A stretch of 42,195 nt of DNA, from assembly GCF_000819785.1 (NCBI RefSeq), contig NZ_CDBK01000076.1:1-42195 (forward strand). The letters run 5' to 3'. Under the pieces are notes generated by a model that did not search any database, was not told where the DNA came from, and saw only the letters and a list, made by a program, of their open reading frames with translations. The translations under genes were made by a program, and so were the position numbers. Every line of letters starts with the position of its first letter. The first letter of the stretch is position 1. This DNA is from Aeromonas caviae. GTDB taxonomy: Bacteria; Pseudomonadota; Gammaproteobacteria; Enterobacterales; Aeromonadaceae. Of the stretch, positions 1 to 8,254 are shown one piece after another.

Positions 1-236
1 ACCCCACCCAGCCCCCAGGCCAGCAGACGATGACGGCGCCGAGGCCTGACGGTAAGCGCGGGTTCCACCTCGGTGAGCTCGTCCAGCGCGTCCAGAGGCT
101 CGAAGCTCTCCTCTTCCAGCCGCCGGGCTGGGGCCGGTGGCTGCACTTCGCTTGCCACCGAGGGCGCGGGCTCCAGCGTCACCTTGCCTTGCAGGGGAGC
201 GGCGTCATCGGTGCGCCATCTTGTCTGATCGTTCAT
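1..236 (-). CDS. ycjF: YcjF family inner-membrane protein, N-terminal part (runs off the window)
   Basis: Only the first 78 codons are present; the gene continues beyond base 1. The ATG at 236-234 is preceded by a good ribosome site (CAGGAGAG, about 6 bases away). The visible protein starts MNDQTRWRTDDA and is a charged, proline-rich and acidic cytoplasmic tail. It reaches a basic cluster (RPRRRHR) and then a Leu/Trp/Gly stretch that looks like the start of the first membrane helix, the expected YcjF layout (DUF697/TIGR01620). It lies 49 bases behind ycjX on the same strand, the usual ycjX-ycjF pair of the Psp regulon. Its molecular function is not well established. The identification rests mainly on position and N-terminal style, because the conserved part is outside the window. 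Confidence 0.75.
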   Translation of the reverse strand, partial: MNDQTRWRTDDAAPLQGKVTLEPAPSVASEVQPPAPARRLEEESFEPLDALDELTEVEPALTVRPRRRHRLLAWGLGG

Positions 237-285
237 CGCATTCTCTCCTGTGGGCGCCCCTCGAGCACAGCGGGCCACCCACCCG

Positions 286-1692
286 TTATTCGAGGTGATC
301 CCCGAGCAGGAATTCCAGCGCCGCATCGAGCCGGATATGGGGGAGCGCCTGATGGGCGCTCATAGGCAGCGGGCGAAAGGCCTGAAAATCAAACCCTTGA
401 GTTTTCCACCACTGCGCAGGCGGGATCTGGGCAGGCACCTCCCCCGGGAAGAGCAGCAAGGGCTCGCCCGAGAGGGTAGTGCCACGAATGGCGGGAAATT
501 CCCGTCCGTCTGCCACCCCCTTGCCCACCTCAGTGGCCTTGATGGCGGCGAGCGCCAGGCATTCTGTCTCTATCCCCTCGAAGCGGGCCTGACCCCGGCC
601 ACGGCTCACCAGGTGCTGCAGGAGCGACACCAGAGGTCCGTGCTGCTCCGGCGTGACGTGATCGGCCTTGCTCGCCACAAACAGCAGCTTGTCGATGCGC
701 GGGGAGAAGAGGCGGCGCCACCAGTTGCTCTTGCCGTAGGCGAAGCTCTCCATGATGCGGGCGATGGCCTGCTGCATGTCACCAAAGCTCGCGGCACCGG
801 CATTGAGGGGCGCCAGGCAGTCCACCAGCACGATCTGGCGATCAAAGCCTGCAAAGTGCTGCTCATAGAAGCCCTGTACCAGATGCTGCTTGTACTGCTC
901 GAAGCGCTGCTTGAAGGTGGCGTAGAGGGTGCCGTCTTCGGGGGAGTGTGTGGGCATCTCCCACACCCAGGGCACGAATTGCAGCAGCGGCGCACCGGCA
1001 TACTCGCCGGGCAACACGAAACGCCCGGGCTGGATGAGGTGAAGCCCGAGCGCCTGCTTGCAGGCGTGCAGATAATCGGTGTAGCGGGCGGCCAGTTCGC
1101 TGGCGGCCCGCTCCTCGAAGGCTTGATCCGCCTGCCAGTGCGGCGTCAACCAGCCTGCCGCCAGGGCTTGCAGCTCGGGGCGGCACAGTTGCTCCCGCAC
1201 CTGCTCGCTCCACTGCTCGTAGTTCAGATCCAGCAGCGGCAAATCCAGCAGCCACTCCCCGGGATAATCCACCAGATCCACATAGAGGGTGGAGATCTCA
1301 CCCAGGTGCCGACGCAGCGGATGGCGGGTGCGATAACGGATCTCGAGGCGTACCTCGGCCACCCCCCGGGTCGGCGCGGGCCAGGCGGGCGGATCGCCAA
1401 ACAGGGCATCGAGGCCCCGTTCGTAGGGAAAGGTGGGAATGTGGACGTTTTGCTGGGGCACCCGGCGAGCACCGAGGATGCGTCCCTGGCGCTGGGCGTC
1501 CCAGAGCGGCAGACGACCGTCGATGGCCGCGTGCTCCAGTTGATTGACCAGCGCCGTGATAAACGCGGTCTTGCCACTGCGAGAGAGGCCGGTGACCGCC
1601 AGCCGGATGTGGCGATCCCGGGCCCGGTTCACCGCGTCAACGGCCTTGTGCTGGAGCACCGACCAGGAGTGTTCGAGTTTGTTGCGTATCAA
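286..1692 (-). CDS. ycjX: YcjX family GTPase-like protein (Psp regulon)
   Basis: A P-loop protein of about 468 residues, close to the 465 of E. coli YcjX. The P-loop GLSRSGKT lies at about residues 35-42, followed by the family stretch TAFITALVNQLEH. A DYPGEWLLDLPLLD segment probably serves as the switch/Walker B region. The C-terminus LPHIRLDAALEFLLGD is typical of the family. I place the start at the TTG at 1692 (MIRNKLEHSW), which lies 13 bases after AAGGAG and matches the family N-terminus. A GTG at 1719 would add nine residues (beginning MITRRRR) but has no ribosome site. YcjX and YcjF are co-regulated with PspABC under envelope stress; YcjX is thought to bind and hydrolyse GTP. Here the gene sits directly behind pspC, separated by a strong hairpin. 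Confidence 0.9.
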   Translation of the reverse strand: MIRNKLEHSWSVLQHKAVDAVNRARDRHIRLAVTGLSRSGKTAFITALVNQLEHAAIDGRLPLWDAQRQGRILGARRVPQQNVHIPTFPYERGLDALFGDPPAWPAPTRGVAEVRLEIRYRTRHPLRRHLGEISTLYVDLVDYPGEWLLDLPLLDLNYEQWSEQVREQLCRPELQALAAGWLTPHWQADQAFEERAASELAARYTDYLHACKQALGLHLIQPGRFVLPGEYAGAPLLQFVPWVWEMPTHSPEDGTLYATFKQRFEQYKQHLVQGFYEQHFAGFDRQIVLVDCLAPLNAGAASFGDMQQAIARIMESFAYGKSNWWRRLFSPRIDKLLFVASKADHVTPEQHGPLVSLLQHLVSRGRGQARFEGIETECLALAAIKATEVGKGVADGREFPAIRGTTLSGEPLLLFPGEVPAQIPPAQWWKTQGFDFQAFRPLPMSAHQALPHIRLDAALEFLLGDHLE

Positions 1693-1730
1693 GGCGGGTC
1701 TTCTTCTCCTTGTGATCACATCAGAGAGAC

Positions 1731-1756
1731 GGCCGCGAGGCAGTATCCTCGCGGCC
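1731..1756 (-). terminator. Hairpin between pspC and ycjX
   Basis: A perfect 10-bp stem: GGCCGCGAGG pairs with CCTCGCGGCC around a 6-base loop. It lies in the short gap after the pspC stop. On the leftward transcript it is followed by GTCTCTCTGAT, which is not a clean U-tract, so it is more likely a partial terminator or 3'-end stabiliser that lowers ycjXF expression than a full stop. Confidence 0.45.
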
Positions 1757-1764
1757 CGGCACGA

Positions 1765-2169
1765 TTAGAGCTTGCTGAACTCCCGTTGCAGGGTGAACTC
1801 CTTGGAGGTCACCAGCTTCTCGATGCGCTGCACCCTGGGCTCCAGTGCATCCAGCTCCTGGCCGATGCGGGCAAGGGCCTGATGAGGTGTGACGCCTGCC
1901 TGCCAGCTGCGCGCCTTCATCCGCACCTCGGCGAACTCGACATCTTCCTGGGAGTAGAGGGTGACCGGCTTCTTGTCGAGCAAGAACCAAGCGGCAATAT
2001 AGGCGGTGAAGGTGATGAAACCGGCGAAGATGAGACCACTGATGGCCAGCAGCCGCACGATCCAGGTCTCCACCCCGAAGTACTCTGCCAGACCGGCACA
2101 GACCCCGGCAATCTTGCCTCGCTGGGGATCCCGGTACAGGTTGCGCCCTTCACGACTGACACTGTTCAT
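1765..2169 (-). CDS. pspC: Phage shock protein C, inner-membrane PspC-domain protein
   Basis: PspC, 134 residues. The N-terminal PspC domain shows LYRDPQRGKIAGVCAGLAEYFGVETWIVRLL, followed by one hydrophobic helix (about residues 40-65, ISGLIFAGFITFTAYIAAWF). A charged C-terminal part follows. In the family PspC and PspB sit in the inner membrane and pull PspA away from PspF under stress; this is family knowledge. The ATG at 2169 is chosen because GGAGGAAC lies 6 bases upstream; an upstream in-frame TTG has no such signal. The ribosome site and the start overlap the tail of a small upstream ORF that copies the end of pspB. Confidence 0.93.
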   Translation of the reverse strand: MNSVSREGRNLYRDPQRGKIAGVCAGLAEYFGVETWIVRLLAISGLIFAGFITFTAYIAAWFLLDKKPVTLYSQEDVEFAEVRMKARSWQAGVTPHQALARIGQELDALEPRVQRIEKLVTSKEFTLQREFSKL

Positions 2170-2279
2170 ACCTTGTTCCTCCAACCGGGGACTTCCGCAT
2201 CCAGAATCGACGCCAATACGGTTCCGGTCCGCTCCGGCTTTTTGCCACGGTCATGACACCTCTCATTGAAAACCGTCAT
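2166..2279 (-). CDS. 37-codon ORF between pspB and pspC ending in a copy of the PspB C-terminus
   Basis: This ORF begins at an ATG overlapping the pspB stop (GTATGA) and ends at a TGA overlapping the pspC start by the same GTATGA arrangement. Its last 15 codons encode ASILDAEVPGWRNKV, while PspB ends ESILDAEVPGWRNKV. The two DNA copies (2166-2213 and 2276-2323, 110 bases apart) differ at 6 of 48 positions. Five changes are synonymous and one gives Glu to Ala. The first 22 codons (starting MTVFNERCHDRG) resemble nothing I know. It could be a translated small protein, or a recombination scar kept because it carries the pspC ribosome site. The ORF and the repeat are seen directly; translation is inferred. 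Confidence 0.45.
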   Translation of the reverse strand: MTVFNERCHDRGKKPERTGTVLASILDAEVPGWRNKV

Positions 2280-2512
2280 ACCTTGTTTCTCCAACCAGGA
2301 ACCTCGGCATCCAGAATCGACTCCAGGGCGCCGACCCGTTCCTGCATCTTCTCGGCACGCACCAGCAAGCCCTGCAGCTGTTCACGCTCACCATCGGCAA
2401 GACCGGCGCCAATGCGTCCCTTGGCGCGGTAGTGCAGCACCAGCCAGATGGGGGCCACCACCACCATGAAGACCACCATGGGAACCATCAATACACCCAG
2501 CAGATCTTCCAT
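2276..2512 (-). CDS. pspB: Phage shock protein B
   Basis: PspB, 78 residues (E. coli 74). An N-terminal membrane helix (MEDLLGVLMVPMVVFMVVV, then APIWLVLHY) is followed by a cytoplasmic coiled coil rich in Glu, Gln and Arg, ending ESILDAEVPGWRNKV. In the family PspB works with PspC to sense membrane stress and relieve PspA inhibition of PspF. The start ATG lies 3 bases after the pspA stop, and GGGAGAG at the end of pspA is its ribosome site, so the two are translated from one message. The last 48 bases recur 110 bases further on, just before pspC. Confidence 0.93.
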   Translation of the reverse strand: MEDLLGVLMVPMVVFMVVVAPIWLVLHYRAKGRIGAGLADGEREQLQGLLVRAEKMQERVGALESILDAEVPGWRNKV

Positions 2513-2515
2513 CTG

Positions 2516-3196
2516 TTACTCTCCCTGTTTCGGTGCCGGATTGTGCTGGCCCAGCTTCTGGCGCATGGCTTCCAGCTCGCGGCTAATCTGGTCGTCCGCC
2601 TCCAGCTCGGCAAACTGCTGGGCGAGCGCCTTGTCGGACTGCCCCAGATCGGCGCGGGCTTCCATCTCGTCGATGCGGCGCTCCATGCGCTCGAACTTGC
2701 TCACCACGACCTGACTGTCGCCACGGGCCACCTGGCTTTGCACGTTGAGGCGGCTGCTGGCGGCTTCGCTGCGAATGGCCATCGCCTTCTGGCGGGCACG
2801 GGCGTCTTCCAGCTTGGCTTCCAGCTGGCGGATCTCCTCCCCCAGCTTCTCGATGCCGCTGTCCACCGCCTGCTGTTCCCGAGACAGGGCGTCGGCAAGC
2901 TCCGCCTGCTTGCTCTTCTCGATGAGGGCGGCCCGGGCCAGATCTTCGCGCCCCTTGGTCAGGGCCAGCTCGGCCTTGCCCTGCCACTCGGCGACCCGCT
3001 CCTGATGGCGGCTCACCTGACGGCCGATCTCTTTTTGATTCGCGAGGAAGCGGGCCAGGTTGGAGCGCTCCTTCACCAGTTCATCTTCCATCTCCTGGAT
3101 GATCAGACGCACCATCTTCTGGGGATCTTCCGCCTTGTCGAGCAGGGCCGTCAGATTGGAATTGATGATGTCGGCCAGGCGAGAAAAAATGCTCAT
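2516..3196 (-). CDS. pspA: Phage shock protein A, membrane-binding ESCRT-III-like protein
   Basis: PspA/IM30 family, 226 residues (E. coli 222), beginning MSIFSRLADIINSNLTALLDKAEDPQKM, the amphipathic helix and conserved start of the family. The rest is almost entirely alpha-helical coiled coil rich in Glu, Arg and Gln. PspA binds and inhibits PspF when unstressed and assembles on damaged inner membrane to limit proton leak. The ATG at 3196 has AGGAG upstream and gives the canonical N-terminus; a reading frame open further upstream is discarded. It is the first gene of the leftward operon, transcribed from the sigma-54 promoter at 3243-3259. Confidence 0.97.
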   Translation of the reverse strand: MSIFSRLADIINSNLTALLDKAEDPQKMVRLIIQEMEDELVKERSNLARFLANQKEIGRQVSRHQERVAEWQGKAELALTKGREDLARAALIEKSKQAELADALSREQQAVDSGIEKLGEEIRQLEAKLEDARARQKAMAIRSEAASSRLNVQSQVARGDSQVVVSKFERMERRIDEMEARADLGQSDKALAQQFAELEADDQISRELEAMRQKLGQHNPAPKQGE

Positions 3197-3242
3197 GATT
3201 GTACTCCTGTGATAGGCATCGGGTTGTGTCTCCATTGACAAT

Positions 3243-3259
3243 GGCAACTTGTGTGCCAA
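3243..3259 (-). promoter_or_regulatory. Sigma-54 (-24/-12) promoter of the psp operon
   Basis: On the minus strand the sequence reads TTGGCACACAAGTTGCC. The GG and GC elements are separated by exactly 10 bases, close to the TGGCAC-N5-TTGC consensus. Transcription should begin near 3232, about 35 bases before the pspA start. Location between divergent pspA and pspF matches the known PspF-dependent promoter. An imperfect AACCAA...TTGGTAA inverted repeat at 3343-3358, with a further TTAACC at 3361, is a possible PspF enhancer site but is only suggestive. Confidence 0.85.
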
Positions 3260-3392
3260 TCTGGAACAATATTTAACTTGTTGATTTATATGGGCACTCA
3301 GAATGCAGTTCAAGTCCCGGGGAAACAAGTGATGATTAAAATAACCAACTTTTGGTAAGATTAACCAGATTTTTCAACTCACAGGGGCAGGG

Positions 3393-4439
3393 ATGACCAC
3401 GGCCACGGAAAGTCTGTTGGGTGAATCCAACGCATTTCTAGAAATCATCGAGCAGGCATCGCGCCTCGCGCCGCTGCGCAAGCCCGTACTCATCATCGGC
3501 GAGCGGGGGACCGGCAAGGAGCTCATCGCCCACCGCCTACATTATCTCTCGGATCGCTGGGATCAAAGCTTTGTCACCATCAACTGTGCCACCTTGAGCG
3601 AGAGCCTGCTGGAGACCGAGCTGTTTGGCCACGAGGCGGGCTCTTTCACTGGCGCCGCCAAGCGTCATCAGGGGCGCTTCGAGCGGGCCGACGGCGGCAC
3701 CCTGTTCCTCGACGAACTGGCCACCACCAGCGCCCGGGTGCAGGAAAAACTGCTGCGGGTCATCGAGTACGGGGAGTTCGAGCGGGTGGGCGGTGCCAAG
3801 CCCCTCAAGGTGGATGTGCGGCTGGTGTGCGCCACCAACGAGGATCTGCCTGCACTGGCAGAGAAAGGACTGTTTCGTCACGACCTGCTGGACCGGCTCG
3901 CCTTCGACGTCATCACCCTGCCCCCCCTGCGGGAGCGGCGCGAGGACATCCTGATGCTGGCGGAACACTTCGCCCACGGCATGACCCGGGAGCTGGGGTA
4001 TCCGCTCTTTGCCGGCTTCTCGCGCAAGGCGACCCAGCTGCTGCAAGATTACCCCTGGCCGGGCAACGTGCGGGAGCTCAAGAACGTGGTGGAGCGCAGT
4101 CTCTATCGCCAGGGCAACCCCCAGTTGCCGCTGGCGGATCTGGTGCTCAATCCCTTTGACTCCCCCTGGCGCCCCCGTGCCCGAGGTGACGCCGCCCCTT
4201 CCACCGACGCGCCGACCTCGGCAGAAACGGCCCCGACCCCGACCCTGCCGCTGGATCTCAAAGGGGCGGTGGCGGAGTACGAGATTAATTTACTCAAGCA
4301 AGCGATTCAGCAATCCCAGTATAATCAGCGCAAAGCAGCCCAGTTGCTGGCCCTGAGCTATCACCAGTTCCGGGGGATGCTGCGCAAATATCAATTGCTG
4401 GACGGGGATGACAACAGTGGCAACCAGGAGGCGGGCTGA
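3393..4439 (+). CDS. pspF: PspF, sigma-54 enhancer-binding activator of the psp operon
   Basis: AAA+ bacterial enhancer-binding protein without an N-terminal regulatory domain, 348 residues. Walker A is GERGTGKE (residues 36-43) and Walker B is GGTLFLDE. The sigma-54 contact loop at 83-88 reads GSFTGA rather than the usual GAFTGA. The arginine-finger region (FRHDLLDRLAFDV) and the sensor II stretch PWPGNVRELKNVVER are present. A Pro/Thr/Ala-rich linker (about 265-290) leads to a Fis-type helix-turn-helix (YNQRKAAQLLALSYHQFRGML). PspF activates the divergent psp promoter and is inhibited by PspA. The ATG at 3393 follows AGGGGCAGGG. The C-terminus extends about 15 residues past the HTH. Confidence 0.96.
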   Translation: MTTATESLLGESNAFLEIIEQASRLAPLRKPVLIIGERGTGKELIAHRLHYLSDRWDQSFVTINCATLSESLLETELFGHEAGSFTGAAKRHQGRFERADGGTLFLDELATTSARVQEKLLRVIEYGEFERVGGAKPLKVDVRLVCATNEDLPALAEKGLFRHDLLDRLAFDVITLPPLRERREDILMLAEHFAHGMTRELGYPLFAGFSRKATQLLQDYPWPGNVRELKNVVERSLYRQGNPQLPLADLVLNPFDSPWRPRARGDAAPSTDAPTSAETAPTPTLPLDLKGAVAEYEINLLKQAIQQSQYNQRKAAQLLALSYHQFRGMLRKYQLLDGDDNSGNQEAG

Positions 4440-4524
4440 TGCCTGGCACCGGGTCTGTGCGCGCGGATAACGCGGCGCACGTCACCCCTGACGGGAGCGC
4501 CTGCCCGGCCGCCCCCCGCAACGC

Positions 4525-4542
4525 GCCCGCCCCCTGGCGGGC
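4525..4542 (+). terminator. Possible terminator after pspF
   Basis: A 7-bp stem GCCCGCC/GGCGGGC with loop CCCT, followed by AACTTTGTC, so only a weak U-tract. It lies in the 130-base gap between pspF and sapA. A second imperfect hairpin (GTGCGC...GCGCAC) lies at about 4457-4480. No clear sapA promoter stands out in this GC-rich gap. Confidence 0.35.
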
Positions 4543-4569
4543 AACTTTGTCTGAAAACATGGTTCCAAC

Positions 4570-6171
4570 ATGAGAATGCTCACCCCCCTGCTGCTTGGTC
4601 TCCTGGTCCTAGTCAGCGGCTGTCAGAAACGCGATGAAGCCTCCAAAACCGGGCTCATCTATTGTGCCGAAGGGGCACCCCGAACCTTCAACCCGCAGCT
4701 TGCCAATTCGGATGCGACCCTGGATGCCAGTGCCCGTCCCATCTACGATCGCCTGCTCGAGGTCAATGCCAACACCCTCGGCATCGAAGGGGGGCTCGCC
4801 ACCCGCTGGCAAAGCAGCGAGGACGGCCTCTCCTATACCCTGACTCTGCGCAAGGGAGTGACCTTCCACCGTACCCCCTGGTTCAGCCCGACCCGTCACT
4901 TCAATGCCGACGACGTCCTGTTCACCTGGCAGCGCCTGCTGGACGAACACCACCCCTTCCACGCCGTCTCCGGCGGCGAGTACCCCTATTTTTACAGCCT
5001 GGGGCTCGGCAACCTCATCAAGCGGGTCTACAAGAAGGGGCCCTATGAGGTGGTGTTCGAGCTGAACCGCCCCGATGCCTCCTTCCTCGCCACCCTGGCC
5101 AGCGACTACGCCATCGTGCTCTCCGCCGAGTACGGGGAGCAGATGCTAAAGGCCGGCACCCCGGCGCTGCTGGACAGCCGCCCCATCGGCACCGGCCCCT
5201 TCAGCTTCAAGGAGTATCGCCACAACGAGTTCGTGCGCTACCTGCGCCACCCCGGCTACTGGGGCGGCGAGGCCAGAATGGAGCAGCTCATCTACGACAT
5301 CACCCCCAAGTCCTCCAAACGCCTTGCCAAGCTGTTGACCGGCGAGTGCGACGTGATGAGCACCCCCTCTGCCAGCCAGCTGTCAGTGATAGACAAGGAC
5401 TCCCACCTGGATCTGTCGGTGCAGTCGGGGATGAACGTCGCCTTCCTCGCCCTCAATACCCGCAAGGCCCCTTTCAACAAGGTGCAGGTGCGCCAGGCCC
5501 TCGCCAGCGCCATCAATGTGCAGAATCTGCTGCAGGCGGTCTATTTCGAGACCGGCCAGAGCGCCGCCAGCCTGCTGCCGCCCCTCTCATGGGGCTACAA
5601 TCCCTCCCTGCCCCAGCGCAAGCCGGATCTCAAGCTCGCTCGCCAGTTGCTCAAGGACGCGGGCTACCCCAACGGCTTCGAGATGCAGGTGCTGGTGCAA
5701 CCCGGCGCCCGTCCCTACAACCCGGACGGCCTCAAGACGGCGCAACTGATGCGCAGCGATTTCGCCAAGATTGGGGTGAGCCTCAAGATAGTGCAGCAGG
5801 CCTGGCCGGTCATCGAGACCCGGCTCGCCCATGGACAATATGACAGCCTGCTCTCGGGCTGGATCGCCGACAACGCGGATCCGGACAACTTCTTCCGCCA
5901 GTTGCTGAGCTGCGCCGCCGTCGAGCGGGGCAACAACTACAGCCGCTGGTGCAGCCCGGCGTTTGATCAGCTGCTGGACGATGCGGTGACCACCCCGCAG
6001 CTCGCCTTCCGCCTGCGCAACTATTACTATGCCCAGTCCCTGCTCAACGAGCAGTTGCCGCTCATTCCCCTGGCCCATGCCCTGAGAACCCAGGTGAGTC
6101 GCAGCGACATTCAGGGGCTGACCCTGATGCCCTTTGGCGGCACCACCTTCAACCAGGCCCATCGGGAGTGA
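4570..6171 (+). CDS. sapA: SapA, periplasmic peptide-binding lipoprotein of the Sap ABC transporter
   Basis: Family 5 extracellular solute-binding protein (OppA/DppA/SapA type), 533 residues. A lipoprotein signal peptide ends at LVSGC (Cys at about residue 18). The opening ends in GLIYCAEGAPRTFNPQL, characteristic of SapA. The C-terminal domain has the family hallmark for bound peptide. Sap imports antimicrobial peptides and possibly haem in several pathogens; this is family knowledge. The start at 4570 lacks a strong ribosome site; ATG at 4576 is possible but would shorten the signal peptide by two residues. It is the first gene of sapABCDF. An 18-codon ORF (6174-6230) fills the gap to sapB. 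Confidence 0.93.
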   Translation: MRMLTPLLLGLLVLVSGCQKRDEASKTGLIYCAEGAPRTFNPQLANSDATLDASARPIYDRLLEVNANTLGIEGGLATRWQSSEDGLSYTLTLRKGVTFHRTPWFSPTRHFNADDVLFTWQRLLDEHHPFHAVSGGEYPYFYSLGLGNLIKRVYKKGPYEVVFELNRPDASFLATLASDYAIVLSAEYGEQMLKAGTPALLDSRPIGTGPFSFKEYRHNEFVRYLRHPGYWGGEARMEQLIYDITPKSSKRLAKLLTGECDVMSTPSASQLSVIDKDSHLDLSVQSGMNVAFLALNTRKAPFNKVQVRQALASAINVQNLLQAVYFETGQSAASLLPPLSWGYNPSLPQRKPDLKLARQLLKDAGYPNGFEMQVLVQPGARPYNPDGLKTAQLMRSDFAKIGVSLKIVQQAWPVIETRLAHGQYDSLLSGWIADNADPDNFFRQLLSCAAVERGNNYSRWCSPAFDQLLDDAVTTPQLAFRLRNYYYAQSLLNEQLPLIPLAHALRTQVSRSDIQGLTLMPFGGTTFNQAHRE

Positions 6172-6232
6172 CCATGACAGATAACCACTCCATCGTCGGG
6201 CCATCGGCGCACCGCCCCCAGGAGGCATAAAC

Positions 6233-7192
6233 ATGTTTTTCTATATCCTGCGCCGCATCACCCTGCTGGTGATCACCCTCCTGGTGCTGACTCTGGGGGC
6301 CTACCTCCTGGAGTTTCGCCTCATCACCCAGGTGCTGGATTTCTGGCACGGCTATCCTGACTTCCTCCAGCGCATCGCCGCCGGGGATTTCGGGCTCTCC
6401 AGCGTCTCCGGCCAGCCGGTCCTCGACGAGATCCGTCACTACTTCCCGGCGACCCTGACCCTCTGCCTCGCCGCCTTCGCCATCTCGCTGCTGGTGGGCA
6501 TCCCCCTGGGCACCCTCGCGGCCCTCTATCAGGGGCGCAGCCCGGACCTCTCCATCATGGCCGCCGGCCTCGTCGGCTATGCCATCCCGGTCTTCTGGCT
6601 GGGGCTGCTGATGGTGATGTTCTTCTCCCTGGATCTTGGCTGGCTCCCCTCTTCTGGCCAGATCAGCCTGCTCTACGACGTGCCCTCCATCACCGGGATT
6701 GCCATCGTCGATGTGCTGATGAGCCAGGAGCCCTGGCGGGAGGCGGCCCTGCACGACGCCCTGCGCCATCTGGTACTGCCTTCCCTGGTGCTGGCCGTGG
6801 TGCCCACCACCGAGGTGATCCGCCACGTGCGCAGCTCCCTCATCGACGTGATGAAACAGAACTACATCAAGGCCGCCGCCAGCCGCGGACTCTCCCGCCG
6901 CCAGATCGTCTGGCGTCACGGGCTCAAGAACGCCCTGCCCCCCGTGTTGCCGCTGCTGGGGCTGCAACTTGGCAGCGTGCTCACCTCCGCCATGATCACC
7001 GAGGTGGTGTTCGACTGGCCCGGCATCGGCCGCTGGCTGGTGAGCAGCATCGCGCTGCAGGACTACGCCGCCATCCGCGGCGCCTTCCTGGTGGTGGCGA
7101 GCTTCGTCATCTTCATCAGCGTCAGCACCGATCTGCTGACCACCATCATGTATCCGGCACGGCGTAAAGAACTCTATGCAAGACAAGATTGA
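6233..7192 (+). CDS. sapB: SapB, Sap transporter permease
   Basis: Binding-protein-dependent permease, 319 residues (E. coli SapB 321). The N-terminus MFFYILRRITLLVITLLVLTL is the first membrane helix. The EAA-type cytoplasmic loop is seen in IKAAASRGLSRRQIVWRHGLKNALPPVLP, where the ATPase docks. Several further hydrophobic helices are present. AGGAGG lies 8 bases before the ATG. It forms the membrane pore with SapC. A spacer of 89 bases separates it from sapC. Confidence 0.94.
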   Translation: MFFYILRRITLLVITLLVLTLGAYLLEFRLITQVLDFWHGYPDFLQRIAAGDFGLSSVSGQPVLDEIRHYFPATLTLCLAAFAISLLVGIPLGTLAALYQGRSPDLSIMAAGLVGYAIPVFWLGLLMVMFFSLDLGWLPSSGQISLLYDVPSITGIAIVDVLMSQEPWREAALHDALRHLVLPSLVLAVVPTTEVIRHVRSSLIDVMKQNYIKAAASRGLSRRQIVWRHGLKNALPPVLPLLGLQLGSVLTSAMITEVVFDWPGIGRWLVSSIALQDYAAIRGAFLVVASFVIFISVSTDLLTTIMYPARRKELYARQD

Positions 7193-7281
7193 TTGCGGTC
7201 TGTGGATGAACCACGGCGGCCCATGGGCCACCGGTGCACAGACGTGCCCATCCCCTTGCGACCAGCACGGGAGCCTGCATC

Positions 7282-8175
7282 ATGCACGATAAATCGAACA
7301 TCTATCCGGAGCTCAAGATCCTCTCCCCCCTGGAGCAGACCTGGGCCTCCTACCGACGCAACCCGCTGGCCATGGCGGGGCTCTGGTGCTTCGGGCTGCT
7401 GCTGCTGGTGACCCTCATCGGCCCCCTGGTGATCCCCTACGGCATCGACGATCAGCACAGCAGCCACCTGCTGCTCGCCCCCTCCTGGGCCAACAGCGGC
7501 AACATCGATTACTTCCTGGGGACCGACGATCTGGGGCGCGACATCCTCTCCCGTCTGGTGGCCGGGGCCAGGCTCACCTTCGGCAACGCCCTGCTAGTGG
7601 TGCTCATCGCCCTGGTCATCGGCTCGGCCATCGGCATCCTCGGCGGCATGAGCAAGGGGGTGAAGTCGAGCGTGCTCCATCACCTGCTCGATACCCTGCT
7701 CTCCATCCCGTCCCTGCTGCTGGCCATCATCGTCGTGGCCATCCTGGGGCCGGGTCTGTTCAACACCCTGATCGCCATCACGCTCGCGTTGATACCGCCT
7801 TTCATCCGGGCGACCTACAACGCGGTCCACGCCGAGATGCAGAAGGAGTACATCATCGCAAGCCGCCTCGACGGCTCTCCACCCCTGCGGATCATGCGTC
7901 TGGCCATCTTGCCGAACATCGTCGAGACCCTGGTGACCCAGACCACCCGCACCCTCTCCGCCGCCATCCTGGACATCTCGGCGGTGGGCTTCCTCGGTCT
8001 CGGGGCCCAGTCTCCCCAGCCGGAGTGGGGTGCCATGCTGGCCGATTCGAGCGATCTTATCTATCTGGCCCCCTGGACGGTGACCCTGCCCGGGATGGCC
8101 ATCCTGTTCAGCGTGCTGGTGACCAACCTAGTGGGCGAAGGCATTCGCGAAGCACTCAAAGAGGGGAACGACTGA
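7282..8175 (+). CDS. sapC: SapC, Sap transporter permease
   Basis: DppC/OppC-type permease, 297 residues (E. coli SapC 296). Cytoplasmic N-terminus, first helix near residues 33-50, then the family stretch FLGTDDLGRDILSRLVAGARLTFG. The EAA loop is EYIIASRLDGSPPLRIMRLAILPN, and the LGLGAQSPQPEWGAML segment is typical. The ATG at 7282 is preceded by GGGAG 8 bases upstream and gives the expected length. An in-frame GTG at 7234 would add 16 non-conserved residues. Its stop (TGA at 8173-8175) shares a base with the ATG of a 26-codon ORF that leads to sapD. Confidence 0.94.
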   Translation: MHDKSNIYPELKILSPLEQTWASYRRNPLAMAGLWCFGLLLLVTLIGPLVIPYGIDDQHSSHLLLAPSWANSGNIDYFLGTDDLGRDILSRLVAGARLTFGNALLVVLIALVIGSAIGILGGMSKGVKSSVLHHLLDTLLSIPSLLLAIIVVAILGPGLFNTLIAITLALIPPFIRATYNAVHAEMQKEYIIASRLDGSPPLRIMRLAILPNIVETLVTQTTRTLSAAILDISAVGFLGLGAQSPQPEWGAMLADSSDLIYLAPWTVTLPGMAILFSVLVTNLVGEGIREALKEGND

Positions 8176-8254
8176 TGTTGCCAGCCTTGTTATCTATCCC
8201 CGCCCCCGGACGCCCTGAGCGACCCGGCTGCGCCCTGAACGGGAGACATTGCTG

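Noticed and set aside
250..2256. Long rightward ORF of 668 codons opposite ycjX and pspC
   Set aside because: It is antisense to clear conserved genes, has no recognisable family, and reflects scarcity of stop codons in GC-rich DNA.
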